NCBI GenBank assembly: GCA_013180625.2
Contig: SNVD02007543.1
Location: forward strand, 116,001 to 180,000
Reading direction: 5' to 3'
DNA from: Boswellia sacra
Lineage: Eukaryota > Streptophyta > Magnoliopsida > Sapindales > Burseraceae
DNA length: 64,000 nt
Shown: positions 35,463 to 47,664 of the stretch, one piece after another
Position numbering within the stretch: the stretch's first letter is position 1
Layout of the letters: every line of letters begins with the position of its first letter
Program-made: the position numbers and the translations under genes
Notes under the pieces: model-generated
Database searches by the model: none
Told to the model about the DNA's origin: nothing
The model's input: only the letters and a program-made list of their open reading frames with translations

Positions 35463-35760
35463 TAGTTAGTTAAAAATATTCAGTTAAATCCAAATATATT
35501 CACTTTTAAAAATAAAGAAGAAGAAGAAAGCTACCATTTAAGATGAACAAGAAATAGGTTGATGCATTTTAATTTAGACAATAAATGCAATCTGTAGAGT
35601 CCCTGAAATTGTTCGCGTGACTGGCCGCGCATGCATGTGTGTCTACTGTTCTTTTGCTTTCAAAGTCAATCAAGAAGGGAAAGTCTCCGCTGCAGCAGCT
35701 GAACGGATACGGTTGAAATAAATCTGCACCGCTTTCTACGCTAAATATGTTGCGACTCTT
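35463..35760. repeat. Orphan copy of the GDSL distal upstream segment
   Basis: Similar to 54010-54250 and 4260-4500: AAGATGAACAAGAAATAGG, TTGATGCATTTTAAT, AAATGCAATCTGTAGA, TGAAATTGTTC, and the CTTTCAAAGTCAAT block. No GDSL exon follows; similarity ends near 35700. Confidence 0.65.
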
Positions 35761-37390
35761 TTTTCAGGTCTTTTTTCAAAGTGTTAATTACAATTTACTG
35801 CTGAGGTTATAAAAAAAATAATAATAAATAAATATGATCATTCTATAGTATCAATAATTACAATTTATCCTTTCAAAACAGTCAAAAATGTTCAACTGAA
35901 ATATAAAAAAAATTGTGAAAATTCTATATTACCTTCACTCACTTAAAAAAAAAGAATAATTTTAAATTTATAATAATTATGTAATCTAAACCCTGCGAAA
36001 AACCTATATAATAAAAATAGATATGAAAAACTGTAACTTTATTAGATTTTTTGCTATTACTATTCTATTAGACTACAAAGTACAGATTTTATATATAATA
36101 TTATTAAAAAAATATAAATAAAATATTTATGGAAATTAATAAAAAAAAAAATTCAAAACTCCCACCTTTCCCTCTCCTCCCTTGTCTTCTTCTCTGCACC
36201 CCTACCTTCTTCTTCCATAAAATGGCAGATCTCAGAGGAGCGATTTCAAAAACATTAGACACAAAAGCCAATCGGGTCGCTGTAGAACTCTCTCTTTCTC
36301 TTTCTGTGTGTTCTCTGTGTGTCTTATCGGTCGTGACGCAAAAAGCAGAATGCTTTTTGGCCATAGATCTCAGAGTTCTACACCTCAGTTCTCTCCCCTC
36401 TCTCTTTTCTGGCCGATTTCTAAAAGCCCATGGCTTCAAAATGTCTTCATATATATCTAGTCCGCCGTGATTCTCTCCGTTTTCGATCTTCTCACTGTTC
36501 ATCCTCTCCAATTCTGCGACTCCAACGGTACTTCAGCTGCCAGCGCACCAACATTGGCCAGACTATCCAACTCTTTGGAGTTTGTATCTCGATTTCCTGT
36601 AGCGTTCGGCCTCTTACGCAGTGAAAAGTTAAGATCCAACTCGTCGGGGGCAGTGGTAGTAGTAGTCATCGTAATGGAGGCGGTGGCTCCACCTATAGTT
36701 TCAAGTGAGTCTGTAATGGCCACCCAAAATTGTAGTCTTTTTCTTTTTATTTTTGGGTGAAAAGCTGATGATTGATTAGATTGGGATGCTTTGGTGGCAG
36801 TGAGTTTGATTTTTCGTTGTTGGAATTAATGTTTTGATGTGTTGATCTTTTTGCTATTAATCTTGTGGGGAAAAATATGGATTTATTGAGCGGATATTGA
36901 TCTTGGCATGCCTGAATGTGGTGTTAGAGAGAGCACCATTGGATCACTGTTGTAGTGATATTTTTGCAATTTGACGGAATCAATATTGGGGGCTTTACAT
37001 GTTTGTTAGTGTAGGTTTACGATGGAAAGTTTCTGTGTTTATCGGTGGATTTTGAGGAACAGAAGAAGAAGCTGGAAAGTTTCTGAGTTTAGATTCATTT
37101 ATTTATAATTTCATTGTATTTCATTATATTATTTTTGAATAGTTCAAATGAGGGTAAGTTGGGATTTCAATATTTTGTCTCTGCCAGTGGTATATTGCAA
37201 GTTTTGATATCACAGGGATGATCTATTTTTTCCAATAACCTCGAGGGGAAAATGTAATTACACCTATTTCAAATCTTGACAACCGGCAAGTTTGACCACG
37301 TTTGTTATTTTGTCAAATCTTGGACTGTAGGCAATGCAGTTCGACTCATAATAATCGGTTTAGGAAAGCAACAATTGGAGACAAATTGTA
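35761..37390. other. Region before the CRK pseudogene with an unassigned exon-like GC-richer island
   Basis: 35761-36120 is AT-rich with nothing seen. 36130-36730 is less AT-rich, starts with a pyrimidine-rich stretch and has open frames on both strands: plus 36467-36760, overlapping plus frames, and minus 36511-36104. A GTGAGT donor-like site is at about 36702-36707. I do not recognise any product and see no matching downstream exon. It could be a first exon or 5' leader of a lost gene, or a captured fragment. 36760-37390 shows nothing more. Confidence 0.3.
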
Positions 37391-39268
37391 ATGTGGCTCC
37401 TTAAATCCTTCCTGTTCATTCAGTTTCTCTTACTTTGAACTTTATTGATGAGTAGCACAGCTGCAGTTGACCCAACATACAGATTTCATTATTGCTCAAA
37501 CACAGCAACTTTCACCAGTGACACCATCTATCAATCCAATCTCAACCGCCACCTATCTTATCTTACCTCCATTGCCACTCAAAGGAGTCGAAAGGTGGAA
37601 TTCAAAATAAAATGAGCGAGCGTTACTACAATGCAACTGCAGGTAAACGAGGCTAAGAGGGTGTACGCCCACTTTCTTTGTCGTGGCAATGTCAATAACA
37701 GCACCTGCCAAGACTGTGTCAACTTCGCTGCCAGAGACGTCAATCAACGTTGTCCTGTAAGAAAACAAACCATAATATGGTACGACTAGTGCCTTCTACG
37801 TTACTCAAACGAGTCTTTCTTTTCGCTTGTGCACGAAGATCCCAAATTTATCTCATTTAGTCGTAAAATAGATGATACAATCAAAGTCACGACTTACAAT
37901 CTCCCCTGGAGTTTGATGAACGACGCCGCATTGGAAGCTACATATGCTCCTACGAAGTTTGCAACAAAGAGTATACCTCAAACACTCTATGGCCTGGAAC
38001 AGTGCCCACACTGCTTGTCAGGCAGTAACTGTATCGGTTGTTTTGTAGCAGCCATTTTAAAGTTGTCGGGTTGCTGTGAGGAAATTTGGGGAGGAATGAT
38101 TTTGTTACCCAACTGTAGTATCCGGTTTGAAAATTTCCAGTTTTATAGTGAAGCCTCGAATGCACCTGCGCTTTTGTTTCCTTCATCTCTTGCTTATGTT
38201 TCAAGGTCTAAAGGTATAGTAGACTTTAATTTGCATTATTTGATTATTATAAATCTTTGATAATAATATTTCTAAGACCTTAATGTGCCCATAATATTAG
38301 GATTTAATTTTAGAGTTAGCTTCCTTGCTAGGGTCATTAGTGTTAAATTTGTACAAGCCGCCATCTTATATGACGTAATTACAATTTTGTTTTCAGTACT
38401 GTGAAAGTCTAATAGCTTATATTCTAAATATTCACTCACTGTAGATGGAATTAAGAATCATAGGCTAATTAATTACAGTTATGCTAGATAGACATTTAAA
38501 TCTAATGTGGATAACTTTATGACTTCCTGTCATTAAGAAAATGGATGTAATTTAAAATTTAATTGGACTACCTAATTCCACTATGTCACTATCCCAATTA
38601 CTTAAGAGAAATAAATAGGAAGACGAGAATTTGAGAAGTACTTTACGAGTTACTTTTCTCAATATATTTAACTTAAAACATTTGAGCCATTTAAAGGATA
38701 CTAACCAACTATCCCAAAAGTTCAAAACGGGAATTTGGTAAAACTTTTTTTAGTTTTTATTTAATGCCTGCATGTAGAAGAGAATTGAGACCTGGGGTTT
38801 TAAGGTATTCCATAATCATGATTATCTCTATTTATTTGTCTACTTCGATTTTGGTTATGTTATTCTCGTGGTGCATAATCATCAAGTAATAATATAGAAT
38901 GTGATTAAATAAACTGCTTTATTACAAAGAATGTTTTATTCTAGATGGAAGGATAGGACTGAAAATAAAACGGATTGCAATTGCCACAGCACTGTCAGGA
39001 GTTATAGCAATAATGGGGCTCTTTGCTTTTACTCTTTTACATATGCGGAGAAGAAAAATAGGTAATTACTACTGTAAGAATGGGTGTTTTATGACTTCAC
39101 TTGAGTTACCTCTCTTTCCTTCATGCTTTCCTAGGCTAATAAATACATTATGCCTTGCCGAGAATAAAGCAAAAAGACGAGCTCTTCAATTACTCCGCCT
39201 GGGAGAAGGTAGAATTAATGGAGATGCCAATTCACATAAGTTTTTATGGAAGAATTAATTTGATTAAG

Positions 39269-39573
39269 TGAGAAAAATAAGCAGAAGCAAAGAGAAAATT
39301 TTCACAACTCAAAAGATTTTTGTATTTTCATTTCTCCTTATATAATGTGTTCTACAAAAATGATGAAAGAGAGACAAGAGAACTTTTAGGAGAATGACAG
39401 GTGTGTAAGGAGAATTCTCTAGAAAATTATATACAAGAAACAAACAAAAAATGCGAAAACTCTGGTAGGTGATTTGTAATACGATTGCTAGTGTCCAAGC
39501 TTCTCTAGGCTACTACACTAGGGTGCCTTGCTATCAGGCTTAATCATATCAAGCTCAATGAGTACTCTTTACA
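39269..39573 (-). repeat. Copia LTR (3' LTR of the minus-strand element)
   Basis: Matches 44051-44351 with many substitutions and small indels, so this element is clearly older than the one in gene A. Confidence 0.85.
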
Positions 39574-40131
39574 TCCCCCCTCAAACTGGAGGGTGTGAGA
39601 ATAATGCCTAGTTTCTCATGCAAATGTTGGAATCTGGAGAAGCTGAAGGGCTTGGTAAGACAATCGACTATTTGATCACACAATGAGACTTACCAGACTT
39701 CTAAATTCTTTTGTAGAGCCTTGTCTCCGATGAAATGAAGATCAACTTCAAGATGCTTGGTCTTGGCATGATAAATAGGATAACTAAATAGTAAGATAAA
39801 GGAAACTGAATCTCTTGAAGTAATGATTGAATCCATGTTATTTCTACTGTGACTTGTGCTAAGGCTCGATACTCGGATTCAATACTAGACCGTATTATGA
39901 TTTGTTGTTTCCTTGATTGCCAAGAGACTAAAGAGTCTCCAAGAAAGACACGGTAACCACCAATTACCTCCTCCTGTCTTCAAGACTATATGCCTAATAT
40001 GCATCTGCGTAGCTAACCAAAGGTAAACTACCAGTAGGTTTAATATGGAGCCCATAGTGCATTGTTTTCTTGAGATATCACATAACCCTTTTTACTCCCT
40101 GCCAATGAATCAAGAGTGGATTTTGCATAAA

Positions 40132-43100
40132 CTAATTGAGTTTGTTAACTATGGAAGCAACATCATGTTTGGTCAAGGTTAAGTATTGAAGAGCTCTAAT
40201 GGCACTTCTGTAAAGATATGCATTTGTAAAGACTTTTGAGTTTGAAGAGGAGGTGAATTTGCCTGTAGTTGCTAGTGCGATGCAAGGCCTCACAAACTCC
40301 AAATCAAATTTCTTCAACTGATCAAATATATATTTGGACTAAGTGAGACATAATCCATAGTAGGCTTTTCTGGCTTTAATTCCAAGAAAATAGTAAAGCT
40401 CACCTAGGACTTTAAAACTAAAGGTTTGATTTAATTCTTGGATGAATCTCTTCAATAACATGGAAATTGTTTCTTGTGACAAGAATATCATCAACATACA
40501 CAAGCACAAGAATAATTTCTTGTTTGTTTCTAAAAAAGAACAGAGAGAAATATAATTTGGAGTTTATGAATCCCCAACGAAGAAGTGTTTGCCTTAGCTT
40601 CTCAAACCACGCTATTGGAGCCTGTTTGAGTCCGTATAGTGTTTGTTGAGTGTCCAAACATAACCAAGTCTTTGAGCATCTTATAGCCCTATGATTGAAC
40701 CATATAAACATCCTTCTCTAGCTTTCCATTTAAGAAAGCATTATTAATATTTACTAGTCTAACTTCCCAATTCTTAGTCACAATAATAGCAAGGATGATT
40801 CTAATTGTTGAGGCTCTCACCACTGGACTAAATGTTTCATAGAAGTCAACCTTAGGAGTTTGATGAAATCCCTTAGCAACAAGTCTTGCTTTATGCCTGT
40901 TAATTATTCCATCCATATTCAATTTCAGTTTAAAAAACCACTTGTTGCCTACAAGATTGTATTCAGGTATTTTAGGAACTAAATCCCATGTTTGATTCTT
41001 CATCAAATCCCATGTTTGATTCTTCATCAAAGCATGATACTCCTCATCCTTAGCTTGTTTCCATTTAGGTGACTGAAGAGCTTCTTTCATATTTACTGGT
41101 TCAACAATATTTTTAGCTTTATGTTTAGCATCCAATTCAGCTATGAAAGTGAATATTTTTCTGTTTGAAAGCCACTACTTTGGACCTAGTAATCATAGGG
41201 TGATGAGGTTAGAATTCTGGTGAAATTTGTGAGGTTTTTTACGGCATCTCAATTGATGGAGGATCTGTTTCATGTGATCGTAAAGAAAAGGTAAAGATAA
41301 TGGTGAAGTTTGTACAGGTAAATTTGATTCTAAGGTAGTCACATTAGGATAAAAGGCTAAACCTTGTGAAGCTACTGTATTGGGGTTGACCTTTGGTCTA
41401 TATCAATATTAATTCCTGCATTTTTCGACTCAAAAAATGATGTTTTAGGACTGTAAGAATTTGAAGCAAAAGGAGAATTGAACCAAGATTGTGAAGTTGA
41501 ACTTGATTGATAAGAAATGACATGATATGAATTGAGAAATCCTGATTTAAAGGGAAATTCTGTTTCATTAAAGACAACATGTCTAGACATTTATAATCTA
41601 CTAGTGGAGTTTAGACATTTATGTCTTTTGTTATAGTCACTGTAGCCTAAAAAGACATATTTGGATCAATGAAATTGAAATTTTTGATTTTGTTATGACC
41701 TTAAACAAGGATAACATGGATAACCAAATGTTCTTAACAATTTGTAATCTTGTTTTCTATGAAATAAGATTTCTACAAGTGACTTTCCAGCCGGTGTAGG
41801 TGTGGGAAGGATATTAATAAGAAATATAGTAGTTTTAAAACCTTCCCACCAAAATTTCAATGGCATTCCAGCTTGCGCAAGTAAAATCAGACCCATTTTA
41901 ATGATATGTCTATGTTTCCTCTTAGCCTTCCTACTTTTTTCATGAGTATATGGACATAGCTGTCAAAATCTTATTCCATGTTGTTTTAAGAATTCAGCAA
42001 AATGCCTATACTTTCCTCCCTAGTCAGTTTGAATGCATTTTATTTTCTTTTCCAATGTTTTCTCTATGAGATTTTTGAATTAAATGAAATCAGGTAATGC
42101 ATCTGACTAGACTTTAAGAGGATAAATCTAGGTATAGTTACTATAATCATCAATGAAATGAATATAGCACCTAAAATTTGAACCAAAGGTGATAGGTGCA
42201 GGTCCCCATATATCTAAATGAATTAGTTTAAGTGGTTGAGTTGCTTTAGAGATAGAGTTCTTAAAGAGAAGTAGGTGTGATTTACCAAGCTGACATGCCA
42301 CACAAAAATCAATATTTTCATTTATTGAAAGAGATTGAAAACAAACTCTAAGTCCTTGACAAAGAACTTTACTATAAGGATGTCTAAGCCTTGTATGCCA
42401 AGAATTCCTTTTTGCTTTTCTTGATTCCACACCAGAATTGAAACACCTATTTGACTAGACTTATTTAAAACATTGGGAATGACAAAAACTTTTTACAGAC
42501 TCTAAAACTTTTGGCTGAATTCTTGACACAAAATTGAAGGACTTTGAAGATGAGTGATTCGATGACACACTTGGACTGTAATTAAACTGATATAGACCAT
42601 CCTTAAGCTTCCCTTCCAGTAGTACTTCCCTAGTTACCTTGTTCTTCGCAAGACAAACACTGGAGTGAAATTCAATAAAAATTTTGCCATAACAAGTTAA
42701 TTTTGAAATGCTCAACAAATTTTTGGTTATCTTAGGTATACACAGAATATTTTTAAGGACAATATCCGTTTTATAAGCAGGCAAGTTAGAATATCCAACA
42801 TAAGAGCTGGAGAGTCGATTACCATTACAACTGTAAGAGTTTTCTCGCCATTGTACTCAACCTTCCTTGCAAGCATCCCTGGATTAGCTGCCACATGATT
42901 CATAGCACCACTATCTACATACCAAGCATCATCCATCACTGGTTCTAGTGTTGCAAAATAAGCCAAAGATTGACCACGATTATTTAAGTTTTGATGATTG
43001 TTGAAGTTAATGAAGTTGTGAGTCTGATTTCCTGTGTAGCTTAAGTCACCTCTAAAGAAACACGTAAGGGTAAAATGGCCATACTTGCTACAGATTCAAC

Positions 43101-43950
43101 AAGTTGGTTTGCTATTTCTACCACCACCTTTACGCCTAGAGTGGCCACCTAATCCTCTTCCATTGCCTCAACCTGGTCCTCTATTGTTTCCTTGATTTGA
43201 GTTTGACCAGCTGAGAATTGCTTACTATCGTTTCCTCTCAGGTTGGTTGCTACAAAATTAGCTAAAGATTGGTTCAAGCTAAGATTGCTAAAAGAATTCA
43301 GTCTTTCCAGCCTTGTCTCAAAGCTTAGTAACATAGCATGCATGTCTTGCTAGGTAAGATTTTACTTGGCATTAATTTGCATAACATTTGGAGTATATTC
43401 AAATCTAATCCAATGGTAACAAGAGAAATTAATCCATTAACTTGAACAGGTTGTCTAGCAATAGTTAAGTTATGAGCAAACCTTTTCATGGTTAGGAGAT
43501 ACTTATCCGTGGTCATATTGTCCTTCCTGGTTATTTGAAGGCCTATTCTGAGATTGGAAATCTGAGATCTACTTTGAGTTCCACAATAAACTTCAAGTGC
43601 TTTCCGCAAGTATCTTGAAGACTTTTCACCAATCACTTGAGCGATAACATATTCTAAAAGTGAACTTAATAGTTATCTGATTAACAAGTTCTTAGTGGAT
43701 ACCCACTCTTCAAATTTAGGATTTAGTACTTGCTCTGCATTAGTTGTGCTATCTGAAGAAGATCTAATAGTAGTGAATTTATCTGGGAAAAATTTAGTTC
43801 CCTACACAAAACCCTCCAATCGATATCCTCTAAGAATAGGAACAACAAGAATACTCCAGAGAAAATAATTGTTCTTCTTTAGTCGTATTGGGGGAGAGTA
43901 ATTGAAAGCATTTCCAAACGATGGAGTTGAAAACCTCCTGATCTTGAAGT
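40132..43950 (-). pseudogene. Copia gag-pol remnant in the CRK
   Basis: Minus-strand pieces: gag from about 43950, best seen in 43636-43325; a zinc knuckle near 43126-43083 (CX2CX4HX4C, with a stop replacing one residue); protease with WYVDSGAMNHV in 42966-42727; integrase finger and first catalytic Asp (HLDIWGP) in 42430-42128; later integrase 41896-41693; RT start 41135-40689 with KARLVAKGF; RT core with YVDDILV in 40711-40418; connection and RNase H part 40317-40132. Many frame breaks. The RT N-terminal part contains a 24-bp tandem duplication that doubles MKNQTWDL (about 40984-41031). Confidence 0.85.
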
Positions 43951-44050
43951 GCCACCATTTGATGATGAAGATGAAGCTATGATTCTTGGAGTTGATGAAA
44001 AAGGTCCTCCAGATATGATAGCATTTGCCTTGAGAGGCTCTAATACCAAG

Positions 44051-44351
44051 TGAGAAAAATAAACAAAAGCAAAGAGAAAATTTTTATAGCTCAAAAGATT
44101 TCTATATTGTCATTTCTTGTTCTATAATGTGTTTACAAAAATGATGAACGAGAGACAAGAGAACAAATAGGAGAATGACAGGTGGAAGGAGAATTCTCCA
44201 GAAATTTATATACAAGAAACTGAACAAAAATGAGAAAACTCTAGTAGGTGATTTATAATACGATTGCTTCTGTCCAGGCTTCTCCAGGCTACTACATTGG
44301 AGTGCCCGCTATCGGGCTTAATAATATTAGGCTCAATGAGTATTCTCTACA
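44051..44351 (-). repeat. Copia LTR (5' LTR of the minus-strand element)
   Basis: Partner of 39269-39573. The primer-binding site is at about plus 44034-44049. Confidence 0.85.
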
Positions 44352-44964
44352 GATTCTAAAAATCAGCTTTCTCTGTTCTCTTTAGCACTTACACTTGAGG
44401 CCACACAAAATTTTTTTGAAGAAAATAAGCTAGGACAAGGTGGGTTCGGTTCTGTGTACAACGTAAACCATACCGTGCTAGTTAGAAATTTGTTGAGACA
44501 TGGAGTGCAATATAGCTAACAACTAATAAAATGAAATTGGTGTTGTAAAGACTAGTATAAAATCAATATTATTGTAGAAAACCCCAATATTAAGCCTTTT
44601 TTAGTAGATGAACAATCACACACAAACAAGAGAAAAAGTAAGTTGGTTTTCTTAATCATAATAGGACTTAATTTCTGATAGTAAGTCGTTAATTTCATGA
44701 TCAGCACTTCACTATTCTTTTAAATTGGTAACAAGAAATCATTGCGTCTAGGATATATTAGTGGATAGTAAGGAAATTGCAGTAAAGAGGCTTTCAAGAA
44801 TAGCTAGTCAAGGACTACAAGAGTTCAAGAATGAAGTTACTTTAATTGCCAAATTACAACATAAAAATCTAGTGAGACTTCTAGGATGCTGCTTTGAGGG
44901 AAATGAATTCCTCCTCATCTACGAGCACATGCCAACAAAAGCCTTGATGTCCACCTCTTCGGTT

Positions 44965-45602
44965 TAGGGATTGGAAAATCCGAGTGTAAGTGCGGGTTTG
45001 ACATTTTCGCACTAGATGAAAAAACTTTTCCATGATCCCCACAAAATCCCCGGATTTTTCTTGGGTTTTCCAGGTGGGCGTAATTGCGGGTTTTGGAATG
45101 CAACACCGGTACTGGGGGAAAATCCCCGGATTATCCCCGCTTTTATTTTTTTTAACTTTTCAAGCCTTAAAATTGGATAAATAATATAATGTTGCCAAAT
45201 ATCTCTTGAGTGCGCGGTTGGCAGCAGTGGCGAAGCGTGCTTATGTTGCGTGTTGTGACCGAGATTCGAGTCGCAACTTTGTTGGAGATGTTAGTTTTAA
45301 TTAAATATACAAATGAATTCATTAATTAAAATTGTTTGTAATCATTAAAGCAAAAACCAGCTCATGTGTTTTGAGTCTTGCATATGGCTTATTTTTCCTT
45401 ATAGAAGGGCTGGGTTGTCTGGGTGCAGGTCTAGGACCTGGTTTCCTCAACAATATATTGTCCTCGCATCACACCCAGGCCCATGTGTACTTAGTAGGCC
45501 CCACCCCCGGGCCTAATCACCGAAAATCTGGGGTTTTCCCTGGTAGGGCCTTGCGGGTAAAATACGGGTACCCGGCCCAACAGGGGAAAATTGCCATCTC
45601 TA
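44965..45602. mobile_element. Non-autonomous hAT element in a CRK kinase exon
   Basis: 638 bp, flanked by a perfect 8-bp target-site duplication CTTCGGTT (44957-44964 and 45603-45610). The left end TAGGGATTGGAAAATCC and inverted right end TAGAGATGGCAATTTTCCCC are hAT-type imperfect terminal repeats. The ends are rich in CCCCGG and CCCGGG motifs. It has no transposase. It interrupts the exon after the YEHMPTK coding part. Confidence 0.88.
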
Positions 45603-46927
45603 CTTCGGTTAGCCACTCGAGCCTTGTTGATCTAGTTAATGTAGAGGTGAAAATTAAGTAAGGTTGGAATAAGGCAGATAATATAAGCAATGCTATATAT
45701 ATGCATCATTTATTTCATTTATTAGCTCTTTCTTTACGAACACAAGTTTGGCTTAATGCAAGCTGGACAGTACCCTACATATATATAGTATGTATTATAT
45801 GAGAAGCAGCTTGAAGTCTTATAAAAATTCAATTATTTTACTACTCACAAAAAACTCAAATCAATTTTGTGACAAGGTAGCTTGTCCTTTAAATTAGTGT
45901 TGGTTATCACTATTGTTAGAAAGAAAAATCATATTTAAGGTCATGAAATAATTCCTTGTTAGAATGTTTAAGAATCATATCAAAAGAAACTACATATTAA
46001 CATCTGTTTTCTTTTCTAAACTATTTATTTGTCTTGTTCCCAATAGACGATTAATTTTTTCTTCATTGGAATTAGTTAATGCATTAAATTTATGATATAT
46101 AATTTAAGAAAGATGGGATGATATAAAGTTTAGAGGAGAGTAAAAAATATAGCAATAATGATCAACATTTATTATGTTAGTTCCAAGGTAACAACCTAGG
46201 TCAGTTAATCTATTGCATTGACCATATATCTTTAATCTTGGAGGAAATTTGGTGTAAAAAATAGTGTAATTTTTTTTTTTGCCGGAAAAGAAAAGTAAAA
46301 ATAGTTGATGAAGTAGTGAGAGATGAGAAGGACCAAAGAGTGAGGAAAGAGAAAAGTAGAAAGAGAAATATATAGATTAATGAAGGAAAGAGGACATAGA
46401 AGAAAGAGTGAGAGAAGAGATAATTTATAATATATCAAAGTAATATTAATCTTCTCCCTTCCTTGTTTTTCAAGCTGAAGGTTATAAATTAATGTAACAA
46501 TAACAAAGGTTTACTGAACTGTGGCCAGCCAAAAAGATAGAAAAGATTACGAATCAATTAAATTATATAATGTTGACTTTATAGTAGATCCAAACAGGGG
46601 TGTACCACTTGATTGGAAGAGGCGCATGAGCATTATTAATGGAATTACACGAGGTCTTTTGTATTTGCATGAAGATTCTCAACTCAATAATACATCGACA
46701 TCTCAAAACTATTAATATTTTTTTAGACCATGAAATGAATGCAAAAATATCAGATTTTGGAATGGCGAGAATATTTGGTGAGACACAAATTGAAGCTATT
46801 ATCGAAAGAATTTCTGGAACATTGTAAATATTACATGTGATTTTCCTATTTGGCCTCCTGATGCTTTCTTTTTGAAAATACTTGGAATTTGAAATTTGTT
46901 TTCTTTACCTTGGACCTTGGTACCTCA

Positions 46928-46966
<39 letters not shown>
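46928..46966. repeat. (TC)n microsatellite
   Basis: Nearly perfect CT run of about 38 bp in a CRK pseudogene intron. A (TA)n run follows at about 47098-47122. Confidence 0.9.
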
Positions 46967-46970
<4 letters not shown>

Positions 46971-47096
46971 GGTTATGAAGCTTGATTTTTTTTTTCTCTC
47001 TTGCATTGATACAATTAATAAAGTCTGTCTACCAAACATGTGAGAATAATGTGATAAATTTGTTGTCATTCTGCTAGCTTGAGAGGTCAAGCTAGT

Positions 47097-47127
<31 letters not shown>

Positions 47128-47664
47128 TTATATATGTTGTACCTTTACACAAATATTATCTCTTTTGGTTTTATCTTTTGCTAAATAAGAAATTTTTCCA
47201 TATTTTCATTAATTTAACACATGCAGGTTACTCTTTTAGCATTTTATCTTCTTTTTCTTTTTCTTTTTTTAATTCAAATAGTGGATACATGGCCCTAGAA
47301 TATGCAATGCATGGAATATTTTCCTTCAAATCAGATGCCTTTAGTTTTGGAATTCTTTAGCTCGAGATTATAAGTGGAAGAAAAAAAATACTGGATTTTA
47401 TCATTCTGAGCATGGTTTGAACCTTCTCACTTATTTACGTGACTAACTACTATCTGTAACTTTGTAGAATTATTTTTAATGATTACTGCACCAATAATCT
47501 TAGTTTTTGTGTATACCATTTCAAACATGGAGACTATGGCGCAAAGGACATGCATTGGAGATGATGGACCTAGTACTCGTGCAATCATTTGATCAAGCTG
47601 AACTATTGAAATGTGTTCATATTAGATTATTGTGCGTTCAAAAAAATCCAGTAGACAGACCTAC

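Larger units (their letters stand above)
39269..44351 (-). mobile_element. Decayed Ty1/copia element in the juxtamembrane exon of the CRK
   Basis: LTRs of about 305 bp (39269-39573, 44051-44351) start TGAGAAAAATAA and end CTACA/TTACA. On the minus strand the PBS is TTGGTATTAGAGCC next to the 5' LTR (one change from the initiator-tRNA site) and the PPT is TTGAGGGGGGA next to the 3' LTR. CRK coding sequence continues on both sides. The flanks TTAAG and GATTC do not form a target-site duplication. Confidence 0.88.

Noticed and set aside
36104..36511. Minus 135-residue frame
   Set aside because: Overlaps plus frames of similar length; low-complexity start and no recognisable domain.
45332..45661. 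Plus 109-residue frame
   Set aside because: It lies in the hAT element and crosses its right target duplication.
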